Of a stretch of 64,000 nt of DNA, positions 17,100 to 25,846 are shown piece after piece. The stretch's first letter is position 1, and each line of letters opens with the position of its first letter. The notes below the pieces were generated by a model, which had not been told where the DNA came from, did not search any database, and saw only the letters and a program-made list of their open reading frames with translations. This stretch comes from Marinobacterium jannaschii DSM 6295 (GTDB lineage Bacteria; Pseudomonadota; Gammaproteobacteria; Pseudomonadales; Balneatricaceae). The stretch is from the NCBI RefSeq assembly GCF_000620085.1, contig NZ_JHVJ01000006.1, forward strand, positions 1 to 64,000, read 5' to 3'. The position numbers and the translations under genes were made by a program.

Positions 17100-18824
17100 T
17101 CAGCTATTACTCCAGGCAAAGCTGACATCGACCCTGGAGCCTTCTTCGCTGTAGGAGATGGATTCGCACATCTCCATCAGCAGCTTTATTCCCCTGCCGC
17201 TGAGTCCGTCATCCGGAATCTTGTCGGCGGCGATAGCCTCCAGCCAGGCCTGATGGTCAAAGCCCTTTCCGGAATCCTGCATACAGATCATCAGGCGGCC
17301 ACCATTATCGATCGGCGCATGCGAGACCCGTATCTTCACATAACCGTCGGAAAGGTTTTCCAGCCTTGACTCCCGCGCCTGGAAATATTCGGCAAAGCCT
17401 TCAGGTGAGCTTTTCAGGCTGGAGTCCAGTCCCAGCACACCATGGTCCAGCGCATTCACAAACAGCTCGGTGACTACGGTAAACAGATGTTGCCAGTGCT
17501 CCCCCGGCCCCTCCAGCTCCTGCAACTGTCCCAGCAGCAAAGGAACCGGATTCACCCGTTTCAGGGAGCCGCCCCGCAACACAATGCTCCACTTCCAGTG
17601 CTCATCTTCACTGACCTTCTCGATCGAGTTCTGGCCGACCTGTTCAAATGACTGGGGCGGAGCCTGCACGTAGCCCGGCACTTCGATCAGCGAAACATCG
17701 TCATCCTGGGTCCGGCCTGCCATAAAGGCACCAACAGAGAAGACCACCTGATCCATCAGGTTGCCGTGCTTCATCCCTTTATTGGCCGCCATCAACAAGC
17801 GCTCTTCACCAAACATCTCGCCTTTAGGCGAGCGTGCTTCGTGAACGCCATCACTCATCAACAGGATCCGGTCTTCAGGATTTACCTGCACATTCTCCAC
17901 CGGCGTCAGATCCAGCTCGGACAAGATCCCCAGTGGCGGATCAGCAGAGGGAATCACCTTTTTCAGTTCTTTGCTTCTGCCATCCATCAGCAGAATCTCC
18001 GGCATACCGCAGTTCCAGATCCGGGCATGGCCGGATGAAACATCCAGAGTGACAAAGGAAGCCGCCAGAAACATACCGGACGGCAGTAAGCCATGTAACT
18101 TGCGATTGATCTGCAACAGGATCTCTTCGCCGCTATACCCCTTACGGGTCATCGCACGGAAGGTTTCAGACAGAGGCAAGGCACCGATAACAGACGTGAG
18201 TCCGTGCCCGGTGAAATCCCCCAGCAAAACGTTGAGGTCGCCATTGGGCCGGAAAGCCGTCAGCTGCACATCGCCACTAAACGTGGCTGCGGGTCTTTTA
18301 TAGATACGGACTTTACTGTCAGCAACGTTACCGCTCTCGATTGCGTTACTGAACAGCTGCTCTGCGATATCTTCTTCCCGCTCCCTGAGGCTGTTCAGCC
18401 CCCGGACTTCGTTGTAAAGATTGCCGATACGGCGCAGGGCTTTGATTTTTGCGTTTAGCGTGGAGGGAGAGAAAGGTCGCTGGAAGAAATCGTCGCCACC
18501 GGCATCGATACAGCGCTTAACAATTTCTTCATCTTCCGAACTGGTCACGAAGATGACCGGCACGAAATTATCACCGGCATGACTCTTAATCTGTCGGGTC
18601 GCTTCGATACCATCCAGCACCGGCATCTGTACATCCATTAACACCAGTTCGGGTGCAAGCTCCCGGAACTGGTTCACCCCGGATTCGCCATTCTCAGCTG
18701 TGATCACCTCAAATCCCTGAATGCGAAGCATAGCCTCGAGCGTCATTCGGTTTGAAAGTGAATCATCGACGATCAGCGCCAGAGGAAGCTTACCGGTCTC
18801 CTGAACAGTCACCGCTGAGACCAT
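17100..18824 (-). CDS. Response regulator with PP2C (SpoIIE) and HATPase domains, HsbR-like
   Basis: A 574-residue cytoplasmic protein with three parts. A receiver domain (about 14-130) carries Asp64 as the phosphorylation site. A PP2C/SpoIIE-type phosphatase (about 165-390) contains LLGDFTGHGLTSVIGALP and LLMSDGVHEARSP. A C-terminal HATPase resembling an anti-sigma/anti-anti-sigma kinase (about 430-570) has the N-box ELFVNALDHGVLGL. This is the architecture of Pseudomonas HsbR, which both phosphorylates and dephosphorylates a STAS partner. The STAS gene next upstream (18827) is the obvious substrate. It is the last gene of the che operon, so CheA may phosphorylate its receiver; that link is inferred. 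Confidence 0.88.
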   Translation of the reverse strand: MVSAVTVQETGKLPLALIVDDSLSNRMTLEAMLRIQGFEVITAENGESGVNQFRELAPELVLMDVQMPVLDGIEATRQIKSHAGDNFVPVIFVTSSEDEEIVKRCIDAGGDDFFQRPFSPSTLNAKIKALRRIGNLYNEVRGLNSLREREEDIAEQLFSNAIESGNVADSKVRIYKRPAATFSGDVQLTAFRPNGDLNVLLGDFTGHGLTSVIGALPLSETFRAMTRKGYSGEEILLQINRKLHGLLPSGMFLAASFVTLDVSSGHARIWNCGMPEILLMDGRSKELKKVIPSADPPLGILSELDLTPVENVQVNPEDRILLMSDGVHEARSPKGEMFGEERLLMAANKGMKHGNLMDQVVFSVGAFMAGRTQDDDVSLIEVPGYVQAPPQSFEQVGQNSIEKVSEDEHWKWSIVLRGGSLKRVNPVPLLLGQLQELEGPGEHWQHLFTVVTELFVNALDHGVLGLDSSLKSSPEGFAEYFQARESRLENLSDGYVKIRVSHAPIDNGGRLMICMQDSGKGFDHQAWLEAIAADKIPDDGLSGRGIKLLMEMCESISYSEEGSRVDVSFAWSNS

Positions 18825-18826
18825 GC

Positions 18827-19135
18827 TTAGTCCTCTATATCAATAAAGCGGCCAAATTTAGCAATATCCAGAATCTTACGTACCGCTTCGTTTGGCTTGC
18901 GAAGTACAACTTCACCACCAATTTTTTCCGCATGTTCTTTCAGCAACAGAATCATCCCCAGTGCAGAGCTGTCCATATACTGGGCCTTACTCAGATCAAC
19001 AGTAAAACGGGCACCTGCCTGATCGACTCCACGGTAACTGTCCCTGAACCCCTGGTGTAGCGAGTAATCGAAGCGATCACTTACAACTATATTTACAGAG
19101 CGACCATCACTTGCAACGCTACTTGTAATCGGCAT
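18827..19135 (-). CDS. STAS-domain anti-sigma factor antagonist, HsbA-like
   Basis: A 102-residue single STAS domain of the SpoIIAA/HsbA type. The switch segment is AQYMDSSALGMILLL, with Ser56 or Ser57 as the residue expected to be phosphorylated. It lies between the MCP-like gene and the REC-PP2C-HATPase gene, 2 bases from the latter, so it is almost certainly that protein's target. In the known HsbA case the STAS protein then binds an anti-sigma factor or a diguanylate cyclase; no such partner is adjacent here, but two GGDEF proteins are encoded in the window. Confidence 0.87.
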   Translation of the reverse strand: MPITSSVASDGRSVNIVVSDRFDYSLHQGFRDSYRGVDQAGARFTVDLSKAQYMDSSALGMILLLKEHAEKIGGEVVLRKPNEAVRKILDIAKFGRFIDIED

Positions 19136-19151
19136 ACAACGTTCCCCTTAC

Positions 19152-20345
19152 TCAGAACAATTCTATCTCGCCTTCATCCATATCCTGCTGAGATACAGTG
19201 CGGCTCTGGTTAACTTCCATTGCGCGGCTGCGCCTTTCCCGACAACACTCTTTCAACTGTCCAAGCTGTTCTTCTATATCGGCACTACTGGTACAGCGTT
19301 CCAAACGCATAAGCTCTGAAATATCGCTCAGCGTCGCTGTATGCAGTCTTACCGAATCCAGAGCCTGGGATGAAATATCCTCAAACTGCAGCGAACGCAC
19401 AGCGTCACCGACAGCAGAATCAATCTGGTGTTCGATATCACTCATTCCCTGAATTCTGTCTCCGAGGAAATTGTTCATATCGGCAACATAATCAAGCATT
19501 TCACCAACACGTTCTTTGGTTTCAATGGTGTCGCTCATATCCGCAGAGGCCATCCGCCCCACATTATCGCGTAACTGAGCAATCGATTCCTTGGCACCAT
19601 TAATACTTTCACGGATCTGATTATTAAGTTCAGCCGAGTTGATAGAAAGTGAGCGTACCTCATCAGCCACCACAGCGAAACCTCTTCCGGCTTCCCCGGC
19701 CCTCGCGGCTTCAATACTCGCATTCAGCGCCAGCAGGTTAGTTTGCCCGGCGAGGGATTCAACGTTTTCGATCAGCTGAAAAATACCATCAAGCTTCTCA
19801 ACCATGTCATCGATATTGTGCACGGTTTCCAGGCTCTGCTTGGAAACATTCACCATTACATCGACGAACTGTTCGAGAATGCCGCTGGTTTCGCGGACAA
19901 ACTCCTGAATGCTGATACTATTTTCACCACTGTTGTTCTGAGTGGTATCGATCACTTCCTGTATCAGCGCACCCTGAGTCTCCGACAGCTGATTGACCGT
20001 CTGAAAACTACCGCCCATCACCTTTACGGCATCGGCAATCAGCGCTTTGACCCGTTCGACTTCCTGATGAATGAACTGCACTTCATGATTAATCGTGGCC
20101 ACGACTTCAGTACTGCTGTCCATCAGGGCATATTCAATCCCCCTGGAAGACGGGCTGGCCGGGGTTGATACCATGTCCGGGGACGGCTGCTGAGACTCGC
20201 GGCCAGCCATAAACAGTCCCGCGATTATCAGCGAAGCCAGCGCAGCTACAATAACGATATAGGCTGGCCACTCAAACAGTGTTGCTGCAATGATAATGAC
20301 AGAAGCAGCAATGACGATTCCGCCGGTTACCGTTCGATTGATCAC
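19152..20345 (-). CDS. MCP-like protein with CheZ-like motif
   Basis: A 397-residue membrane protein. Two adjacent N-terminal helices (about 8-23 and 28-47) leave almost no periplasmic part. The chemoreceptor hairpin core is [20 protein letters not shown] (199-218), followed by [12 protein letters not shown]. Unlike an ordinary receptor it continues with LQFEDISSQ (319-327), similar to the E. coli CheZ active site FQDLTGQ with its DxxxQ pair (here Asp323 and Gln327), and ends in MDEGEIELF. CheD of the same operon ends in the very similar LDQSDVELF. It may be a receptor-like RR phosphatase rather than a sensor; this is inference. No cheZ gene is in the cluster. Confidence 0.82.
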   Translation of the reverse strand: MINRTVTGGIVIAASVIIIAATLFEWPAYIVIVAALASLIIAGLFMAGRESQQPSPDMVSTPASPSSRGIEYALMDSSTEVVATINHEVQFIHQEVERVKALIADAVKVMGGSFQTVNQLSETQGALIQEVIDTTQNNSGENSISIQEFVRETSGILEQFVDVMVNVSKQSLETVHNIDDMVEKLDGIFQLIENVESLAGQTNLLALNASIEAARAGEAGRGFAVVADEVRSLSINSAELNNQIRESINGAKESIAQLRDNVGRMASADMSDTIETKERVGEMLDYVADMNNFLGDRIQGMSDIEHQIDSAVGDAVRSLQFEDISSQALDSVRLHTATLSDISELMRLERCTSSADIEEQLGQLKECCRERRSRAMEVNQSRTVSQQDMDEGEIELF

Positions 20346-20368
20346 ATCATTCTCCTCAACTCTCAGGA

Positions 20369-21418
20369 CTACTTGCTAATTTGATCCATAATCACTGACG
20401 CGATTCGGCTTAATGGTTTTACCTGCACAGCGGCATTCATTTTCACAGCACTTCCCGGCATACCCCAGACCAGGCTGCTTTGCTCATCCTGAGCGACGGT
20501 ATAAGCACCGGCCTTACGTAATGCCAACATACCTGCGGCACCGTCATTACCCATCCCGGTTAACAGCACTGCGGTGACATTGCGGGGCTGACACTGCAAC
20601 AGCGAATCAAACATCTTATCTACCGCCGGGCGATGGCGGTTTACGGGCTCATCGTCACTCAGCCTGCAACGATAACCACCACTTTCAGCAACAATCTCAA
20701 GATGTTTGTTGCCGGGTGCTATATAGGCACAGCCCGGTTCGAGCTTCTGACCGCTTTGCGCTTCACAGACCGACAGGGCGCAAACGGTATTCAGACGGTT
20801 AGCAAAGCGGCCACTGAAGGATTCAGGGATATGCTGGGTAATGACGATCGGCGGGACTTCACGGGGCAGTTCAATCAGGACATCACGTATCGCTTCGGTG
20901 CCACCTGTCGAAGCACCGATTGCGATAATACCCGAGCTGTTTATACGACCGCTGGCATTGACCAGAGTTGCCGGCTTGCGGGTACGTTTCATCGCCTGCA
21001 GGCGTTGCAGTGCTGCACGTGAGCTGGCCGCGGCCTTGACCTTGGTGATCAGGTCCTGGGCAAAACGCTCCAGGCCCTTTGCGAGATCGCTGCGAGGCTT
21101 GGCGATGAAATCGACCGCTCCAAGCTCCAGCGCCTCAAGGGTGATGTCGGCTCCTTCTGTCGTCAGTGTCGATAACATCACCACCGGCATTGGCCGAAGA
21201 CGCATCAGGTTGCGCAGAAAGGTTACGCCATCCATCTCCGGCATCTCGACATCCAGCGTCAGTACATCCGGATTAAGCTGCTTTATTTTTTCACGCGCGA
21301 TTAACGGATTTTCAGCTGTGCCAACAACTTCAATCTCGCTATCGCGGCTTAATATCTCACTGACAACCTTTCTGACGACAACAGAATCATCTACAACTAG
21401 AACCTTTACCTTGGCCAT
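20369..21418 (-). CDS. cheB: Chemoreceptor glutamate methylesterase/deamidase CheB
   Basis: A 349-residue two-domain protein. The receiver domain has Asp10, Asp11 and phospho-acceptor Asp56 (TLDVEMP). The methylesterase domain has the catalytic serine in [11 protein letters not shown], the histidine in [14 protein letters not shown] and the aspartate in [13 protein letters not shown]. It removes methyl groups from receptors when phosphorylated by CheA, the counterpart of CheR encoded two genes upstream. The order cheR-cheD-cheB is that of the Pseudomonas Che2 (F7-type) cluster. Confidence 0.96.
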   Translation of the reverse strand: MAKVKVLVVDDSVVVRKVVSEILSRDSEIEVVGTAENPLIAREKIKQLNPDVLTLDVEMPEMDGVTFLRNLMRLRPMPVVMLSTLTTEGADITLEALELGAVDFIAKPRSDLAKGLERFAQDLITKVKAAASSRAALQRLQAMKRTRKPATLVNASGRINSSGIIAIGASTGGTEAIRDVLIELPREVPPIVITQHIPESFSGRFANRLNTVCALSVCEAQSGQKLEPGCAYIAPGNKHLEIVAESGGYRCRLSDDEPVNRHRPAVDKMFDSLLQCQPRNVTAVLLTGMGNDGAAGMLALRKAGAYTVAQDEQSSLVWGMPGSAVKMNAAVQVKPLSRIASVIMDQISK

Positions 21419-21437
21419 AACGCTCTCACCCTTATAT

Positions 21438-22064
21438 TCAGAACAGCTCTACATCACTCTGATCCAGTGACTTATCAAGCTGCTTCTGATACTGCGTTTC
21501 CTCTTCGACAATCCTGCTGCGATCGAAGCGTTCCATTTTTTTAACTAACATCCGCCCTTCCCTGGGAATATACATGACTTTCCGCGGCCAGGGCCCACCT
21601 ATATCTTCGGCCTCAATCTGAATTCTCTCAGTATTCAGAAAATCGACTACGAAATGGGCATTTTTAGCACCGATCTGTGAAGTGCCGTTAAGCATTTCAC
21701 CGCCGCCGGTTATTTTGGCTCTGAGTCTCTCTCTTTTTCCACCAAATTTCAAAATAGAGTTAATTAACTCTTCCATGGCAAAAGTGCCATAACGGCTGGA
21801 GCCGGCAAGATCATCATGAACATGGCCCGGGCCAGAATCAGGTAAGATAAAATGATTCATCCCCCCCACACCAACAACTTCATCGATAATGCAGGCAGAT
21901 ATACAGGAGCCAAGCGTCGTGACTATAACTTCATCATTTCGCGTGACATAAAATTCACCGGGTGCAACTTTGACTGCATACTTTTTCTGATTACTTATCC
22001 AGAAACGCTTGTGGTGCTCAAATCCCGGTAACGCCGGTTTTGGTTGTTCCGTTGTATTTTGCAC
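21438..22064 (-). CDS. cheD: Chemoreceptor glutamine deamidase CheD
   Basis: A 208-residue CheD, which deamidates receptor glutamines. The active-site parts are all visible: cysteine in TTLGSCISACIID, histidine in GMNHFILPDSG, and the threonine region KITGGGEMLNGTSQIGAKN. The GTG at 22064 has GAGGG five bases before it; a nearby ATG is in another frame. The C-terminal tail of about 40 residues goes beyond the usual CheD core and ends LDQSDVELF, closely matching the end of the MCP-like protein at 19152. It lies between cheR and cheB. Confidence 0.93.
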   Translation of the reverse strand: MQNTTEQPKPALPGFEHHKRFWISNQKKYAVKVAPGEFYVTRNDEVIVTTLGSCISACIIDEVVGVGGMNHFILPDSGPGHVHDDLAGSSRYGTFAMEELINSILKFGGKRERLRAKITGGGEMLNGTSQIGAKNAHFVVDFLNTERIQIEAEDIGGPWPRKVMYIPREGRMLVKKMERFDRSRIVEEETQYQKQLDKSLDQSDVELF

Positions 22065-22074
22065 ACATAATCCC

Positions 22075-22902
22075 TCATTTCACACGGCGATAGATAGTTT
22101 GTCCTATAAGCTGAAACCGATCCGTTAGCCGGTATGGGGACTCAGAATGCCCTACAAACAACAATCCATTGGGCGTCAAAAGGTCCGCCATACGATTCAA
22201 TAACTTAGCCTGAGTAGGCTTGTCGAAATAGATCATCACATTACGGCAGAAGATAAAATCGAATGGCCCGCGCATCGGCCACTGCTGCATCAGGTTGAGC
22301 TGTTTAAACGAGATCATATCGCGTAATTCGCTCCTGACCCGAGCCTGCCCTGAATTATCGCCCTTCCCTTTCAGAAACCAGCTTCTCTTAACATGTTCGG
22401 GCAACATCTGTACACGCTCGAATGCATAAACACCCCGTTCCGCAGTATCCAGTACTTTCGAATCTATATCGGTTGCCAGAATGCGCATATCCCAGTTGCT
22501 GGTATCAACGGCTGCGCTTCGCAGGGTGATTGCAATACTGTAGGTTTCTTCGCCAACTGAACATCCAGCCGACCAGCACCGCAGGCGATGCTGTCCTGCC
22601 CTGTTCAACTCAGGGATCAGTTCATCCGCCAGGTAATCAAAATGGTGCTGCTCACGGAAGAAAGCGGTCAGGTTGGTGGTCATGGCATTAATGAACTGAC
22701 CGAATTCAGCGTCATTGTGACCAAGAAACTCGAAATACTCCTTGAACGAGTTTAGCCCCAGTTCACGTAAGCGTTTGACCAACCGGTTATAGGCCATATC
22801 CTTTTTATGATCTGCCAGCTGAATACCGGCATGATCGTAAAGAATATTTCGCATGCGATCGAAATCGCTCTGAGTAAATGTGACTTCACGTTCAACTTTC
22901 AA
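22075..22902 (-). CDS. cheR: Chemoreceptor glutamate methyltransferase CheR
   Basis: A CheR of about 275 residues that methylates receptor glutamates with SAM. It has the helical N-terminal domain (FTQSDFDRMRNILYDHAGI...) and the SAM domain with LRCWSAGCSVGEETYSIAI and FDFIFCRNVMIYFD. The start is a TTG: the TTG at 22902 lies 8 bases after AAGGG, while the TTG at 22908 is too close to it. The receptor encoded next upstream ends in a WEEF tail of the kind that tethers CheR and CheB. Confidence 0.94.
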   Translation of the reverse strand: MKVEREVTFTQSDFDRMRNILYDHAGIQLADHKKDMAYNRLVKRLRELGLNSFKEYFEFLGHNDAEFGQFINAMTTNLTAFFREQHHFDYLADELIPELNRAGQHRLRCWSAGCSVGEETYSIAITLRSAAVDTSNWDMRILATDIDSKVLDTAERGVYAFERVQMLPEHVKRSWFLKGKGDNSGQARVRSELRDMISFKQLNLMQQWPMRGPFDFIFCRNVMIYFDKPTQAKLLNRMADLLTPNGLLFVGHSESPYRLTDRFQLIGQTIYRRVK

Positions 22903-22965
22903 TGTCAAATCCCTTCAGCTCAGGAGGCTGCCCCGCAATCACGGGGACAGCCTTCAGTGATTACC

Positions 22966-25270
22966 TTAAAACTCTTCCCACTCCTGGTCACTCTCGTTGG
23001 CGGTCACAACCCTCTCTTTTCTGACCCGGCCACCGGACTTCGGTGCGGCCTTAGCCACCGCTGCTTTGGTATCCGGCATTTCAGATCCGAGGCGGAAGAA
23101 GTTCACCAGACGCTGCATCTGCTGAGCCTGCTCTTCCATCGATTCGGAAGCTGCGGCAACCTCTTCCACAAGAGCCGCGTTCTGCTGGGTACCCTCATCC
23201 ATCTGCGATACGGCAGAGTTCACCTGTTCAATACCGCTGGCCTGTTCCTGGCTGGCATTGGCAATCTCGCCGATAATGTCAGACACCTTGTCCACGCCAT
23301 CCATGATATTTTTCAGCGCTTTACCGGATTCGTCCACATAGCGCGCGCCCTCTTCTACCTTATCCACGCTATCGCCGATCAGGTCCTTGATCTCTTTCGC
23401 TGCGCTGGCACTACGCTGAGCCAGATTACGTACCTCAGAGGCGACAACCGCAAAGCCCCGTCCCTGCTCCCCCGCACGGGCCGCTTCCACCGCTGCGTTC
23501 AGTGCCAGCAGGTTAGTCTGGAAGGCGATCTCATCAATCACACCGATAATTTCGGCGATTCGGGTCGATGCCTGACTGATCTGCCCCATGGAGCTGACCA
23601 CCTTGTCAGAAATTTCGCCACCCTCAACCGCCATACTCTTGGCGCTGACGGCCAGCTCTTTGGCATGCTGGGCGTTCTGCGCATTCTGCCTCACGGTACT
23701 GGTCATCTCTTCCATGCTGGCTGCCGTCTCTTCCAGACTGGCCGCCTGAGATTCCGTACGCTGGCTCAACGTGGCATTGCCGTGGGCAATTTCAGAAGCG
23801 CCGGTAGCGATAGATCCGCCGGAGTTACGGATCTCGCTGACCATCTCATACAACTTACTCAGGGTGTCGCTGATCGCCGTATTCAGATCGGCAAAGGCAC
23901 CGTGATATTCACCTTTCATCTGCTCGCTGAGATCACCCTCAGACATCGCCGTCAGAACCCGCTTGGACTCCATGATCGGTTCGACCACGGCATCCAGCAT
24001 CTGGTTAACGCCGGAGGCGATGTTTTTCATGAAGCCTTCATAGATCGCCACATCCAGTCGCTGCTCCAGATCGCCTCGGGATGCTTTACTGATTAGCTGT
24101 TCGATCTCGCGCTCGGCGACCAGCTGATCGGTCATATCTTCCCATTCGACCACGGTGCCCAGACGCTCGCCCTGCTCGCCGTGAACCGGATTCGCGACCA
24201 GATTGAAGGTGCGCCCCCCCCACCACAATCCGGCCATTGAATGTTTCTTTCAGGGCGGAGATCATGCGACGCTGGTGAGAAGGGTCTTTATGGAAGCTGT
24301 CGAAGTTAGCCCCCAGCAGTTTGCGGGTATCGAACTCAGGCAGGTCTTTGCGGATATCGGATTCCGCCTTGCGCATCATGTCGAGTACCGCTTCATTCAT
24401 ATAGATGATATAGCCTTCGGTGTCGGCCACCATCACATTGGAGTTCACGTTATCCAGCGCCTGCTTGATACGCAGCGAGCGGTTACCCTGCTCTTTCGCA
24501 TCATTCACCTCGAAGCCCATGCGTACGGCAAGTGATTTTATCGCACGGCGTAGCTCGCCAAGCTCACCCGGCTGCACAACATCAATCGGGTGCAGATAGC
24601 GGCCTTCTCCAACCGTACGAATTTCTTCGACAATCGCTTTAAGAGGCTCCACCACTTTTTTCTGCTGATGGCTCATGGCTCCGAACAGCATGACAAAAAA
24701 CGCCGCCAGCGGCCCAAGCGCGATCAGTGATTTATCCATCCCGGAGAAGAACAATGCACCACTGAGCACCACCATCACCACCACCGCGACCATTGCCACT
24801 TTAAACAGGCCAGAAGACAGGTCGGATGCGGCAATAGAGTTGGGAGACGGGATCGTTGCCTGATTGTTGTTCAGTTGTGCATACAGGCGCTCGGATTCCG
24901 CGATCTCTTCACGGCTTGGCGAAGTGCGGACCGACATATACTCAATCGGCTGGCCATTTTGATAGATCGGCGTAACGTTGGCCTTAACCCAGTAGTAGTT
25001 GCCATCCTTAGTGCGGTTTTTCACCAGCTTGGTCCATGGACGCCCCATCTGGAGTGTATCCCACAGATCCTTAAATGCTGCCTGAGGCATATCCGGATGA
25101 CGCACCAGGTTATGATTACTGCCAACAAGCTCATCCTCACTGAAGCCACTTACTTCAACAAAAGCAGGGTTCGCGTAAGTGATGACGCCTTTCAGGTCGG
25201 TTTTGGTTACAAGTTCCTGACCTTCCTGTAGCCGAACTTCCTGGTCAGTTACCGGCATATTGATCTTCAT
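22966..25270 (-). pseudogene. Aer-like PAS/HAMP chemoreceptor, frameshifted in a G8 run
   Basis: Encodes a receptor of about 767 residues if read through one frameshift. The N-terminal PAS (about 10-125) carries the Aer-type core NHNLVRHPDMP and WTKLVKNRTKDGNYYWVKAN. Two membrane helices (about 155-200), a HAMP-like region, a second PAS and a full signalling domain with [20 protein letters not shown] follow. It ends in the pentapeptide EWEEF, a CheR/CheB tether. The frame breaks at 24214-24221, a run of eight G on the coding strand where seven would keep [18 protein letters not shown] intact. Both halves are otherwise well conserved, so a sequencing error, a fresh mutation or slippage-based switching are all possible. 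AAGGAG precedes ATG 25270. Confidence 0.85.
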
Positions 25271-25324
25271 CGATTCGTCTCCTTAGACAGCATGCTTCCA
25301 TACCCGCATTTTTTCAGGCTGTGG

Positions 25325-25846
25325 TTAACCTCCGGCAGCGGCACCATCCACAGCCAGTTCACCGGAATTAAGTAGTTCATCAACATTCAGAATGACAATC
25401 ATTTTTTCATCGATGGTGACCAGCCCTTCAAAGAAGTCAGAACTGATAGCCCCATGTACCGCCGGTGGCGGCAAAATTGCACTTTCAACGATGTTATAGG
25501 TTTCGGCAACGGCGTCGGCGACGACGCCCATAATGCGCTCACGATCGCCGCTTAATACCCGTAAGACCACGACGACTGTTGTAGCACCGTACTCTTTAGG
25601 TGCCAGGCCAAAGCGGATGCGCAGATCCACCACCGGAATAATCGCCCCACGTAAATTCAACACGCCTTTCAGATAATCCGGCGTATTGGGTAAAAAGGTG
25701 ACCGGTCCCCACCCCCGGATCTCCTGCACCCGGAGTATATCGACGGCATATTCCTCTCCGGCCAGAATAAAGGTCAGACACTGACGCGTCTGCTCTCGCT
25801 GATCCTGATCGATAACAGTCTGTTCCAACGCACTGGTTACACTCAT
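25325..25846 (-). CDS. cheW: Chemotaxis coupling protein CheW
   Basis: A 173-residue single CheW domain that links receptors to CheA. Recognisable parts are LTFILAGEEYAVDILRVQEIRGW, the LPNTPDYLKGVLNLRGAIIPVVDLR segment that forms the receptor/CheA contact, and MGVVADAVAET. Its start overlaps the stop of cheA by four bases (ATGA), which points to translational coupling. The tail after the domain (NSGELAVDGAAAGG) is short and low in complexity. Confidence 0.95.
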   Translation of the reverse strand: MSVTSALEQTVIDQDQREQTRQCLTFILAGEEYAVDILRVQEIRGWGPVTFLPNTPDYLKGVLNLRGAIIPVVDLRIRFGLAPKEYGATTVVVVLRVLSGDRERIMGVVADAVAETYNIVESAILPPPAVHGAISSDFFEGLVTIDEKMIVILNVDELLNSGELAVDGAAAGG

